From: Endomychus coccineus
Taxonomy: Eukaryota > Arthropoda > Insecta > Coleoptera > Endomychidae
Direction of reading: 5' to 3'
NCBI GenBank assembly: GCA_958510875.1
Contig: OY294067.1
Location: forward strand, 106,746,010 to 106,810,009
DNA length: 64,000 nt
Shown: positions 36,655 through 43,925 of the stretch, in pieces
Numbering within the stretch: position 1 is the first letter of the stretch
Layout: every line of letters begins with the position of its first letter
The notes under the pieces: generated by a model
The model's database searches: none
Seen by the model: only the letters and a program-made list of their open reading frames with translations
Told to the model about the DNA's origin: nothing
Position numbers and translations under genes: made by a program

Positions 36655-36948
36655 ATGCATATATCTTTTGAAGAATACACACGTATACTTAGAAAATTTG
36701 TGGAGAAAGTTCATGAACTAAGAAGAGACTTGAATTTTTACGAACATAAAATAAAAGTTATAAGACTGTTGAATACATTTACAAGTGCAAAAAGTGAAGA
36801 TAATGATGGGAGTGGGGATGTTAAAAACAAATTTCGTGATTCTAACCACAATTCTGAATGGTATTCTATACGCAAACGTTCCCCAACACGTGGAGCGCAT
36901 TTATATTTGTCTGAAGGATGTTGCAACCGATGGTGGTGGGGGGTGTAA
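36655..36948 (+). CDS. Small helical ORF overlapping the glycoprotein gene (uncertain)
   Basis: A 97-codon frame starts 70 nt inside the left TIR boundary. Its first 43 codons (before the overlap) are rich in charged helical residues (E-E-Y-T-R-I-L-R-K-F-V-E-K-V). From 36,803 on it overlaps the glycoprotein gene in another frame and becomes low in plausibility. It may be a short helical protein, the first exon of a spliced gene, or chance. No family is recognised. Confidence 0.3.
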   Translation: MHISFEEYTRILRKFVEKVHELRRDLNFYEHKIKVIRLLNTFTSAKSEDNDGSGDVKNKFRDSNHNSEWYSIRKRSPTRGAHLYLSEGCCNRWWWGV

Positions 36949-37306
36949 CCGTACCGAATGGATTCCGATGAATTTTAGAAAAATCAACGATAATCAATTA
37001 GAGGTATTCGCATTCAACATTCCTCAAGATAATCGTACCACCATACATTATAAACTTAAAGTTTTATTCTTTGATCGGAGTGAGGGAGATATGGCTGAAT
37101 GGCAATTGCTCCAACAATCATCATGTTTACCACATGTCATACAAAAGACAATATCAACACCATCCACACGTACATCATCCTCACTAGACGAAGAAATTTC
37201 TAAAATTTTCACAATTTTGTATGCAATTTTATCTTCTTTATCAGTACTAATGTTGAAAATGTTTGTTAAATATGTAAAGAAGGCTATTTACCATGTAAAT
37301 AAATGA
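36803..37306 (+). CDS. Small predicted secreted or type I membrane glycoprotein of the Maverick
   Basis: The only plus-strand gene in the element body. I place the start at the first ATG (36,803; 36,806 and 36,818 also fit), giving about 167 residues. Residues 1-25 look like a signal peptide with hydrophobic core F-V-I-L-T-T-I-L and a likely cut after L-Y-A. The ectodomain has at least two N-R-T sequons, two cysteines and a Ser/Thr-rich stretch. A hydrophobic segment (I-F-T-I-L-Y-A-I-L-S-S-L-S-V-L-M-L) near the C-terminus, followed by a basic tail, is a candidate membrane anchor. This topology is reminiscent of a small envelope or cell-surface protein. No homologue is recognised and no function is claimed. 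Confidence 0.6.
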   Translation: MMGVGMLKTNFVILTTILNGILYANVPQHVERIYICLKDVATDGGGGCNRTEWIPMNFRKINDNQLEVFAFNIPQDNRTTIHYKLKVLFFDRSEGDMAEWQLLQQSSCLPHVIQKTISTPSTRTSSSLDEEISKIFTILYAILSSLSVLMLKMFVKYVKKAIYHVNK

Positions 37307-37351
37307 TTGTATGAAGATATAAGTGTTTTAATAAAACAAAAGGAATGATAA

Positions 37352-38349
37352 TTATAATAATATATTGACATTATCATTTGCTAGTTCATAAGCTTTATTT
37401 TTGTGATTGATAACACATTCTATCAATGACTCGATGTTGATATCACTAATCAATTGTTCACCCCCCTCTTCTTCTGCGGCATGAATAATATTTCCTCTTG
37501 CATACCATTTCAAATCGCGGCGGAAATTCTGTTTCACTTCGTTACCAATATCGATAGCATGAGATATGTTAGACCATTTACGTATTAATCGCATTCCCCG
37601 ATTTTGTAATTTTCTGTCGGCATCACGCCAACCATCCTCCTGTCGACGCATTAGGTACCATTCTGGTCTCATATCATTCGATGTTCGATATAATCCTAAA
37701 TAATATATATTATATAAATTTTATTATAAAAAACAAAGTAATTACCTAAATTTCGTCTCTTTCCAAAATTTATAGGAGGTGGAACAATATTTGGTGCAAT
37801 GTTATTCCGTAAGGTGATAACATTCATTTGAATTTGTTGAGATAAGCGTTGAGATCGTTCATTCGCAAGACATTCACGTTCCTCAGCTCTTTCACGTTCT
37901 TGTTGTTCATAGAATTTCTCGTACTCACAATATTTCATCATAATAAATTTCATTAACGAAAACAGTTCACGTAACTCGATGACTTTAGGAGTTCGCATTT
38001 GCATCAATAATGATTCGAAATCAATAGCATCTAGAACATAATATTTCTTTCGTGCATCAGTCTTATCACAAATTTCTAAATGGTGTATATGCGGGTTTTT
38101 CCTCAACAATCTTGTTATAACACCCTTTTTAGCATGATATTTTTTGCCGCGATAACCTAACCAATCCAATAGATCTTCATTCATCAGAACGCGTTGGTTT
38201 AGTTGAATATTCCAAAATAAATAGTTTCTTTTATCGTTTCTTATATCGATCCCAAATTTTAGACACACTTCATTAACTGTTAACTTAATAAAATTGTTGG
38301 TGGACCATGTAGCCACATTTGAATCACGAACGCACGCTGCTAAGTTCAT
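37352..38349 (-). CDS. Spliced MSV199-domain DNA-binding-type protein
   Basis: Location is complement of two exons, 37,746-38,349 and 37,352-37,695, joined over a 50-nt intron. Exon 1 shows the MSV199 pattern of large DNA viruses: W-N-I-Q-L-N-Q-R-V-L-M-N-E-D-L-L-D-W-L-G-Y near residues 45-66, then Y-H-A-K-K-G-V-I-T-R-L-L, then Y-Y-V-L-D-A-I-D-F-E-S-L-L, and a Glu/Arg-rich coiled coil at about 155-185. Exon 2 adds P-E-W-Y-L-M-R-R-Q-E-D-G-W and a basic helical tail. MSV199 and related KilA-N/BRO domains are presumed DNA-binding regulators; the role here is inferred. Start at 38,349 is the first ATG. Just upstream, at 38,513-38,546, is a palindrome related to one at the right TIR edge, so autoregulation is possible. 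Confidence 0.7.
37696..37745 (-). other. 50-nt spliceosomal intron
   Basis: Minus-strand donor GTAATTAC and acceptor ATTATTTAG bound an extremely AT-rich stretch. Its length (50 nt) is not a multiple of three. Removing it moves translation from the exon 1 frame, which would stop at the acceptor TAG, into the frame of the downstream 106-codon ORF without a stop. This fits an authentic short insect-type intron. Confidence 0.75.
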
Positions 38350-38682
38350 TTTTATAACTGAACATTTTCTGAAATGATTCTCTCTTACATACGTGAGAAC
38401 GTGAACGTGAATAGTGAGGGTGGGGGGTAACTCTCCGTTTCGATATCATTGCAAACGTTGATAACTGACTGATAACGTCACTAGTTGTTTCAATTTGTTT
38501 CATTTCCAGCAACCGACTACCATAGTTTACAAACTATGATCGTCGGATGTTTACATCACCACCTACCGTTTGAGAAATAAAATATCAAATATAATAATAA
38601 TAACATTTATTGGGAAAGATACATTTTGATAGTACATCATTTAGAACATAAATTATAACATTATGATTCATCACCTGGTTCT
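38350..38682. promoter_or_regulatory. Intergenic region with palindrome upstream of the MSV199 gene
   Basis: CATAGTTTACAAACTATG (38,521-38,538) has 8-bp perfect arms and is extended by CCGAC...GTCGG at 38,513-38,517 and 38,542-38,546. The right TIR inner edge carries CATAGTTCGTGAACTATG (46,153-46,170) next to GTCGCCGG. TCAGTTATAAAAATG spans 38,347-38,361, with TCAGT matching the arthropod initiator consensus. Confidence 0.5.
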
Positions 38683-39885
38683 TCACACCAAATTCCGAAC
38701 TGATCCTGTAATCGGGAAATACTCCATTATACGATCGTTAATGATGATGCAATAAGCCCTGGTGTTTTTGGGGAAATTCAGGAAACTTTCCATCTCTAGT
38801 TTGACGTCAACTGTTGATGACTTTATAGCATCGTTTTGTTTTGAACAGTCAATCACAAAAATTGCTCTATTCTTGAATGCTATATAATCCAACATGGGTT
38901 CGCTTATTATTTTATTTGAAAATGATTTCTGGAAATCATAGTACATCTGGTATGCTTCCACGTATTGCTGGTCGGTGAAATTCAATTTCATTGCTTCATA
39001 TGGATAACACTCTGAATTCAAGTATAATTTAACATTTAGCAAGTTTATATTATCGAAATATGCACTGTGCTTAACAGGATTATTTTTTCGATCAGTTTGG
39101 AAAGCTAGAATCACATATCTGGGTCGTTCCAAATTCATTGAAGTTTTAACAGCCCAAATGTCGCGAGTGCTCTCCTTCATCAACGGATTTTCATGCAGAT
39201 CCCAACTACGGAATGGAATCAAAATAGGCTTCTCAGCACTCAAATTCCCCAACATTTGAAATTTAACTTGATCACTTGGAAACACATGTCGCACTTTTAA
39301 TGCTATCGTCTTCACATTTATTTTAGCCGTTTTCGTGCCTGTGCTATTAGTATAGCAATCGTTATCGGTTCGAGACCTTATCAAGCGCAGCTTATGTTTT
39401 CCACTCAAAACTTTGTTATAGTCAATGAATAGGCCTAGTAGAAAATTCAACGGTATCCATAAATTGATTTTATTATTGTAGACTGAACTCAATACATCCT
39501 TAAATGACCATCCAGAAATAGCTAGAGGTATAGATTCATGTTTGGCATATGTTAGATAAGCTCTGATGGTGCTGACAATACCAGGATCGCGTACTTTGTC
39601 TATCTCTTTTCCATTCAATTCATAACTGATATATTCGAAGAGAAACGCTCCGAAATTATTCGTTAGTTTACATTCACCATCACCACTTGCTTCTGGCTGG
39701 AATTCTGCCTCGATGAATAAAGCAGACGAGGCCAAATCTACCAACACATCTTGTTGATTGATTAATATCTCAATTTCATCGCTGTTGCCAAAAGATGTTG
39801 TGTGGGGATAGTAGGTATGAGTTTCTTCTCGGATGATGTCTTCATTGAAGTTTGGCTCGTTGAATATTTGAAGTTTTTCCGACAT
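38683..39885 (-). CDS. MCP: Major capsid protein (Polinton double jelly-roll)
   Basis: About 400 residues. The first true ATG is at 39,885; the frame extends slightly upstream only through a TTG. Signature segments are I-L-I-N-Q-Q-D-V-L-V-D near residues 43-53, A-F-L-F-E-Y-I-S-Y-E-L-N-G-K-E-I-D-K-V-R-D-P-G-I near 83-105, and T-I-R-A-Y-L-T-Y after it. These match the arthropod Maverick hexon family, which forms the pseudo-hexagonal capsomers of the virion. No truncation or stop is seen. The neighbouring penton gene lies 216 nt upstream. A GCAACCTTCTC motif occurs twice in that gap (39,947 and 40,043) and may belong to its promoter. Confidence 0.85.
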   Translation of the reverse strand: MSEKLQIFNEPNFNEDIIREETHTYYPHTTSFGNSDEIEILINQQDVLVDLASSALFIEAEFQPEASGDGECKLTNNFGAFLFEYISYELNGKEIDKVRDPGIVSTIRAYLTYAKHESIPLAISGWSFKDVLSSVYNNKINLWIPLNFLLGLFIDYNKVLSGKHKLRLIRSRTDNDCYTNSTGTKTAKINVKTIALKVRHVFPSDQVKFQMLGNLSAEKPILIPFRSWDLHENPLMKESTRDIWAVKTSMNLERPRYVILAFQTDRKNNPVKHSAYFDNINLLNVKLYLNSECYPYEAMKLNFTDQQYVEAYQMYYDFQKSFSNKIISEPMLDYIAFKNRAIFVIDCSKQNDAIKSSTVDVKLEMESFLNFPKNTRAYCIIINDRIMEYFPITGSVRNLV

Positions 39886-40101
39886 TGTAACCAAGGGACT
39901 TCAAAAAATTGATATTTTCCAATGATAGTGATGCAGAAGCAACCTTCTCCCTCGAGCTCGTTGTAGATAATGACTGATGACCACTATGGAGATATCTTTT
40001 ATTGCTGAAATCCAAACCCATGTTCTCAAGTGATGGCTACTGCAACCTTCTCAGTTGAATTCCTTTCATATAATGAGTGGTGGTGAGTATTGGATTATTA
40101 T
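39886..40101 (-). promoter_or_regulatory. Upstream region of the capsid gene with a repeated motif
   Basis: GCAACCTTCTC occurs at about 39,947-39,957 and 40,043-40,053 (plus-strand reading). No clear TATA box at the expected distance was found. The function of the repeat is unknown. Confidence 0.35.
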
Positions 40102-40845
40102 TTATTGTTGTGAGGTATAATCCCTAACGATCTTTTTCAATTCCAATCGTATAATAATTTCTTCTCCACGAAAATTTACCGGTTTCCAATTCTGATCTAA
40201 AATATTCAGCGTGATGTTATCGAAGGACGTCTTGCTGATGACCGGTAGATAAATAAGATTCTTCGGCTCTATATCAATGGAAAACCCAGGTGGTACAAGA
40301 GGTGAGAACTCATATATCGTATGAGCTATCTTATTGTTATAATATGCTCCTGCGGTTAAGTTACACTCAACACGTATTGTTTGAACTTTGATTATGTTTA
40401 TAGGTCGATCAGATACGTGTAGTTCGCGAGATGTCAATTTCTTTTTGCTGAATCCCAACAGTTCGCTTATACTATCTTTAGGAATAAAATTCACTTCAAA
40501 ATCACTCTTCAGCTCTGTGTGTAGAGTGTTGTTGTTAGATTTTATTGATAATTTCCGGTCACGTTCTTCTTGCTTCACTCCTATCCCACAAACTGCACTT
40601 TGTATGAAATCCTCGATGTCTGTCAACTCGTAGGACCCCGTAGGTATAGTTACTACTTCTTCCTCACCCTTCACATTTTTATAATAAAATTTATTAAAAC
40701 CTTCTTCAATGTTCGGAATGCTATTGTACGTATGCAAGCCAACAAGTGCGATAGAATAATATGAATGAGGATCTAGTTCTATAGGTGGGTGGAAATCTAC
40801 AGATAAGCGGGAGCTCTTACCCGTGATAGTGAACGTCTGAGACAT
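40102..40845 (-). CDS. Minor capsid / penton protein
   Basis: 247 residues starting at ATG 40,845 (M-S-Q-T-F); the frame extends to 40,869 only through a TTG. N-terminal features are P-P-I-E-L-D-P-H-S-Y-Y-S-I-A-L-V-G-L-H-T-Y-N-S-I-P-N-I. Near the C-terminus is N-I-L-D-Q-N-W-K-P-V-N-F-R-G-E-E-I-I-I-R-L, the typical last strand of arthropod Polinton penton proteins, a single jelly-roll expected to close the capsid vertices. Order and strand match the adjacent capsid gene. A TATAAATAG box 26-34 nt upstream of the ATG implies a very short leader. Confidence 0.8.
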   Translation of the reverse strand: MSQTFTITGKSSRLSVDFHPPIELDPHSYYSIALVGLHTYNSIPNIEEGFNKFYYKNVKGEEEVVTIPTGSYELTDIEDFIQSAVCGIGVKQEERDRKLSIKSNNNTLHTELKSDFEVNFIPKDSISELLGFSKKKLTSRELHVSDRPINIIKVQTIRVECNLTAGAYYNNKIAHTIYEFSPLVPPGFSIDIEPKNLIYLPVISKTSFDNITLNILDQNWKPVNFRGEEIIIRLELKKIVRDYTSQQ

Positions 40846-40870
40846 GATTGATGCAAACTTTACCAACAAT

Positions 40871-40879
40871 CTATTTATA
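40871..40879 (-). promoter_or_regulatory. TATA box of the penton gene
   Basis: TATAAATAG on the minus strand, 26-34 nt upstream of ATG 40,845. This supports that ATG as the start and predicts an almost leaderless transcript. Confidence 0.6.
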
Positions 40880-40896
40880 TACTAATAAATGCAGGG

Positions 40897-41277
40897 TTAG
40901 TCGAGCACAACTGAAGAGTTAGAGAGGAAATCTAAACATAACTGACCACAATTATAAGTGTTATATTGTTGAAAATTATCGTGATTGAATAATATCTTAC
41001 ACTTTTTGAAATAATCCACTAGTTCGCGAGGGGGGCGTAAATTGCCAAAACTATCATAATATAAAACTGTATCACCGACTTTATTAAACCCAACCCAGTG
41101 AGTGCCTCCATTGTCCGAGCTATCTAAATTAACTATTCCACGCTCGTTTTTCCATGGTCCGTTGGATGGTAGTTCATCACGCATAAATACTCCTCTAAAA
41201 TGGGGAATTTTCAGAGCTTTTGCTAGTTTTCGTAGATCGAGATCGGTCAGAGGTCTTCTGGGTAGGTTTACTGACAG
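40897..41277 (-). CDS. PRO: Adenain-like maturation cysteine protease, probably expressed by -1 frameshifting
   Basis: The protease frame is open from a stop at about 41,290 and runs to 40,897. Catalytic signatures are G-T-H-W-V (His), Y-Y-D-S-F-G-N-L-R-P-P (Asp) and Y-N-T-Y-N-C-G-Q-L-C (Cys), as in the adenovirus protease/Ulp1 fold that matures capsid proteins. The only ATG (41,184) falls after L-T-D-L-D-L-R-K-L-A-K-A-L-K-I-P-H-F-R-G, a part I expect to belong to the enzyme. Between the slippery site and that ATG there is no other start. About 127 codons follow the slippery site, close to a minimal family length. The penton gene lies immediately downstream. Confidence 0.8.
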   Translation of the reverse strand: MSVNLPRRPLTDLDLRKLAKALKIPHFRGVFMRDELPSNGPWKNERGIVNLDSSDNGGTHWVGFNKVGDTVLYYDSFGNLRPPRELVDYFKKCKILFNHDNFQQYNTYNCGQLCLDFLSNSSVVLD

Positions 41278-42050
41278 TTTTTTGGATGTTTATTTAAATA
41301 TAGACCAAGACCTTTGCGATACTTTTTCAAATATAGACCAGATCCTTGTTTCCCCAAAGCTATAGCTTCCATTGTTTTATTATGTCTTTCCGTTTCCTCC
41401 AAGGTTTTCCGAGCTGCTTTGCTGTCGTTGACGGCCTTAGCGATGCCTGCACCACCCCCCGCCAATGCTCCAGCAGCTGATAAGCCGGCAAACAGAGGTA
41501 TTAAAAATGGTAGAAATCCTCCAGTCTTTGGAATAGGAATTACTCTTGGTAACCGAACATTTTTCCGACCACCCGCTTTTTTGAATTGTTTTCGTGCAAC
41601 TTTCAACGCTGTTTGGGATGTTTTCTTCAGATTGGATGAGTCAAACTTATTCTTCATAACTTTTCTCACCCCATCGACAATTGCACTTCCGAACCCAACC
41701 TTCTTTCTCATACCCATTCCCAATTTCCTCTTTGCCTTCATAATTTTATTTACACCGAAAGCGGCAATCCTTTCTCCAAATTTTGTGTCTTTAGATTTGA
41801 CACGTTGCCAAGCAGCGTTCTCTAATATTTTATCCGCCTCGTGACGTCCTTCCAAACTAGCGTTTCGCAGATATGAAATATCGTGTTGGCGGCAAGCTTT
41901 ATCGAGTGGATTGATACCTGAATCTCCTCTTCTCAACCGTTCTTCTAATTTTGTACCGGGACCACAGAATTGATAACCAGGAATATGAAGTTCAAACGGG
42001 AGCTTGTTTATAAGCGTATTGAGAATACCTTCTCCTACGTACGCTTCCAT
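41268..42050 (-). CDS. PLA2-pX fusion virion protein
   Basis: 260 residues from ATG 42,050. Residues 22-60 form a parvovirus-type phospholipase A2 core: P-G-Y-Q-F-C-G-P-G-T (calcium loop, G30-T33), then D-K-A-C-R-Q-H-D with catalytic H56-D57 and Y60. A basic middle (about 100-170) is followed at about 177-207 by G-G-F-L-P-F-L-I-P-L-F-A-G-L-S-A-A-G-A-L, a glycine/alanine-rich hydrophobic segment like adenovirus pX/pVI-type proteins of adintoviruses. L-A-G-G-G inside it fits the adenain cleavage pattern (L-x-G-G|x). It probably helps the virion breach endosomal membranes (inference from the families). The stop at 41,268 is bypassable by the slippery heptamer, linking it to the protease. Confidence 0.8.
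   Translation of the reverse strand: MEAYVGEGILNTLINKLPFELHIPGYQFCGPGTKLEERLRRGDSGINPLDKACRQHDISYLRNASLEGRHEADKILENAAWQRVKSKDTKFGERIAAFGVNKIMKAKRKLGMGMRKKVGFGSAIVDGVRKVMKNKFDSSNLKKTSQTALKVARKQFKKAGGRKNVRLPRVIPIPKTGGFLPFLIPLFAGLSAAGALAGGGAGIAKAVNDSKAARKTLEETERHNKTMEAIALGKQGSGLYLKKYRKGLGLYLNKHPKNCQ
41277..41283 (-). promoter_or_regulatory. Candidate -1 ribosomal frameshift site (A AAA AAC)
   Basis: In the PLA2-pX frame the codons run CCA AAA AAC TGT CAG TAA, so A-AAA-AAC sits in exact X-XXY-YYZ phase nine nt before the stop (TGT and CAG intervene). Slipping back one base continues AAA AAA CTG TCA GTA into the protease frame. A 5-bp GTCAG/CTGAC pairing (41,275-41,271 with 41,250-41,246) starts only one nt after the heptamer, closer than usual, so the stimulator is unproven. 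Confidence 0.65.
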
Positions 42051-42054
42051 ACAG

Positions 42055-42088
42055 ACTGATGAAAATTCAAGATTGCACCGTTATTTAA
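42055..42088 (-). promoter_or_regulatory. TATA-like and initiator pair for the PLA2-pX gene
   Basis: Minus-strand TTAAATAA (42,081-42,088) lies about 29 nt upstream of TCAGT (42,055-42,059), the arthropod initiator consensus. The ATG follows four nt after TCAGT. Spacing is that of a canonical core promoter with a very short leader. Confidence 0.5.
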
Positions 42089-42330
42089 CGAGGGGAGGGA
42101 GAAAGATCAAAGATCTCAAAATAATATTTTTTATTAATTTCAAAATTTTCTCAATACAAAAGACTTAAGTATAATCTTAACAATATATGTTTCAAATATT
42201 ATAATCTTCACTCTTGATTCACCCTCATATTCACAGAATTTTTGTTCTATTATAATAACCATACCCTCGAGTCAATAATATTCCAGCTATTTGTTTGTTC
42301 CTAATAATCTCCAAATGATCAATGATGGAT
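42089..42330. other. Intergenic region between integrase and PLA2-pX genes
   Basis: AT-rich; probably contains the integrase 3' end signals. No ORF or repeat of note. Confidence 0.4.
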
Positions 42331-43254
42331 TCATTGAACGAGATCCGAATTATTGATCCAACTGTTGTGATTATTATCTAGACCCAACCATTTCACATAC
42401 TGTTGACCCCTCCTCTTTCGTAATATTTTTTCGACTAAATACACATCGGGTTGTTTTGTTTTCTGTAATTCTTCCTCGTAGAAACAGCCGCTGATTGGTG
42501 CGTTGGTCATATCTTCTAGTAGATATGTGACCGGGTTGGTAATTTTTACTTTGATGATTTTAAATAATTCCGTACTCCAATTGGGCGTAAATCCCTTCTC
42601 AAAAATATGTTTAGCCTTACTTATTCGTACCACATCTCCTACGTTGAATTTGTGAGGCAGAGCTAACTTGATGTGTGAGTAGGATCGCTTCAATATCTCG
42701 CTCTCAATCTGTTTCGTCACTTTTATTGGAGCCATATTTATAGTACTATGTTTACGTTTATTATATTTTTCTGTGGTTTCTTCAAGTATATCAAGCCATT
42801 TGTATTTCCCGCTGAGACTGAAATGTTTGTAGAGCGATTCCTTTAACGTTCGAATGACACGTTCAGCAATGGCTGCTTTTTTCACACTATACGTATTATA
42901 ATGATTGATATTATGTTTCTTCATTAGATCGTTAAAGTGTTTATTGAAGAATTCTTTTCCCTGATCGCTTTGCAGATTCCTAGGCTTACGATGTCCTTCT
43001 AGCAATATAAAACTGACCGCTTTCCGAACTTCTTCGGCTGATTTTGTTTTCAGCGGGCGTGTCCATAGAAATTTCGAGAAACAATCGATCATAATCAAAA
43101 TGTATTTGAATCCTCTATTTTCACGAGCGTAATTACCCATTTCTGCCAGATCCATTTGCCACAAATCATCCAAACCTTTTATGATCGTTCTGCGTCGTTT
43201 GAAATTCTTCCTACTCGGCTTATGAAGCTCATGCACAACTTGTTCTCTACTCAT
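42331..43254 (-). CDS. INT: Retroviral-type integrase with C-terminal chromodomain
   Basis: 307 residues. The rve catalytic core has D35 (L-W-Q-M-D-L-A-E-M), D97 (N-L-Q-S-D-Q-G-K-E-F) and E131 (A-I-A-E-R-V-I-R-T-L-K), with 33 residues between the second Asp and the Glu. Residues about 270-305 (D-V-Y-L-V-E-K-I-L-R-K-R...Y-V-K-W-L-G...W-I-N) form a chromodomain, as in many Polinton integrases, which could steer insertion to modified chromatin. The usual N-terminal zinc-binding region is not visible before ATG 43,254, so the protein may be N-terminally short. It starts 17 nt after the fiber gene's stop. All three acidic residues are present, so it may be active. Confidence 0.9.
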   Translation of the reverse strand: MSREQVVHELHKPSRKNFKRRRTIIKGLDDLWQMDLAEMGNYARENRGFKYILIMIDCFSKFLWTRPLKTKSAEEVRKAVSFILLEGHRKPRNLQSDQGKEFFNKHFNDLMKKHNINHYNTYSVKKAAIAERVIRTLKESLYKHFSLSGKYKWLDILEETTEKYNKRKHSTINMAPIKVTKQIESEILKRSYSHIKLALPHKFNVGDVVRISKAKHIFEKGFTPNWSTELFKIIKVKITNPVTYLLEDMTNAPISGCFYEEELQKTKQPDVYLVEKILRKRRGQQYVKWLGLDNNHNSWINNSDLVQ

Positions 43255-43271
43255 CTTATCAATGTGGAAAT

Positions 43272-43925
43272 CTAGTGTAGAATTAATTTTTTGGGTATAT
43301 TCACAGGATTTGGAGATATACGTTTCACAGAGCCCTGCTTTGTTGTTGTGGATGATGAGGGTCTCTTCTTAGAAGGTTCCACAGATGTCATCCGTCGTTC
43401 TAACGCCTCCACTTTACTAGTAATGTCATTTAGACGCATGTTCACACTGTTAAATGTGTTATTGATCTCTTTCAATTCATTTCTGTTTTCCCTCACACTA
43501 TCACTGATTGTTTTATACTCTGATTTTATATAGATCCCCATTCCATTATATTTATTCTGAATGTCCATCAGATGTTTATCAATGTTGAGAATAACCTTGT
43601 CATTCGTTAAGTTATGTTCATCCAGATCCTTGTTGATATCTTTGATCAAATTATCAACCCTAACATTGAAGGTATCTTTAAGACTGGTTTCCGTTTTCAG
43701 ATTCAGTTTGTGTGTTAATTTATCAACATATACTTTATTTGCAACATCTCCATCATCATTCGGTGATTTTACGTTGCACAATCTACGATTTTCCATATCA
43801 TAACTTCCATCGCTCGTTAGGAATAATCCTTGTCCGTGAACTTGTTTGAAATTATTATTAAATACATTTGTATCATATATCCACATGGAAGAGGAGGCTC
43901 TGCCAAACTTATCCATTGAAACCAT
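43272..43925 (-). CDS. Fiber-like coiled-coil virion protein
   Basis: 217 residues. The N-terminal part (F-L-T-S-D-G-S-Y-D-M-E-N-R-R-L-C-N-V, then D-D-G-D-V-A-N-K-V-Y-V-D) has the D-M-x-N-R/K-x-x-x-N-V...A-x-N-K-x-Y-V-D form found at the start of many viral and phage fiber shafts. Residues about 75-185 are long, charged heptad-like helices, suggesting a trimeric coiled coil; the tail is basic and Ser/Thr-rich. A role as vertex spike is inferred. Its start overlaps the preceding gene by 17 nt (second Met at 43,916). TCAGTTATAAAGATG spans this start, almost identical to the MSV199 gene's start region. Confidence 0.6.
   Translation of the reverse strand: MVSMDKFGRASSSMWIYDTNVFNNNFKQVHGQGLFLTSDGSYDMENRRLCNVKSPNDDGDVANKVYVDKLTHKLNLKTETSLKDTFNVRVDNLIKDINKDLDEHNLTNDKVILNIDKHLMDIQNKYNGMGIYIKSEYKTISDSVRENRNELKEINNTFNSVNMRLNDITSKVEALERRMTSVEPSKKRPSSSTTTKQGSVKRISPNPVNIPKKLILH

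Noticed and set aside
36586..38682. Possible hidden or degraded DNA polymerase B in the left interior
   Set aside because: The only frames here are the glycoprotein and the MSV199 gene. No Exo or palm motifs (such as D-T-D or S-L-Y-P-like blocks) are seen in any frame.
41314..41844. 176-codon plus-strand frame opposite the PLA2-pX gene
   Set aside because: It is the antisense shadow of a gene with strong PLA2 motifs; no motif of its own.
43254..43330. A second frameshift joining fiber-like and integrase frames
   Set aside because: The integrase frame is -1 to the fiber frame and open for about 40 codons, but no canonical X-XXY-YYZ heptamer is in phase (C-AAA-AAA and A-AAA-TTA fail). The integrase has its own ATG.
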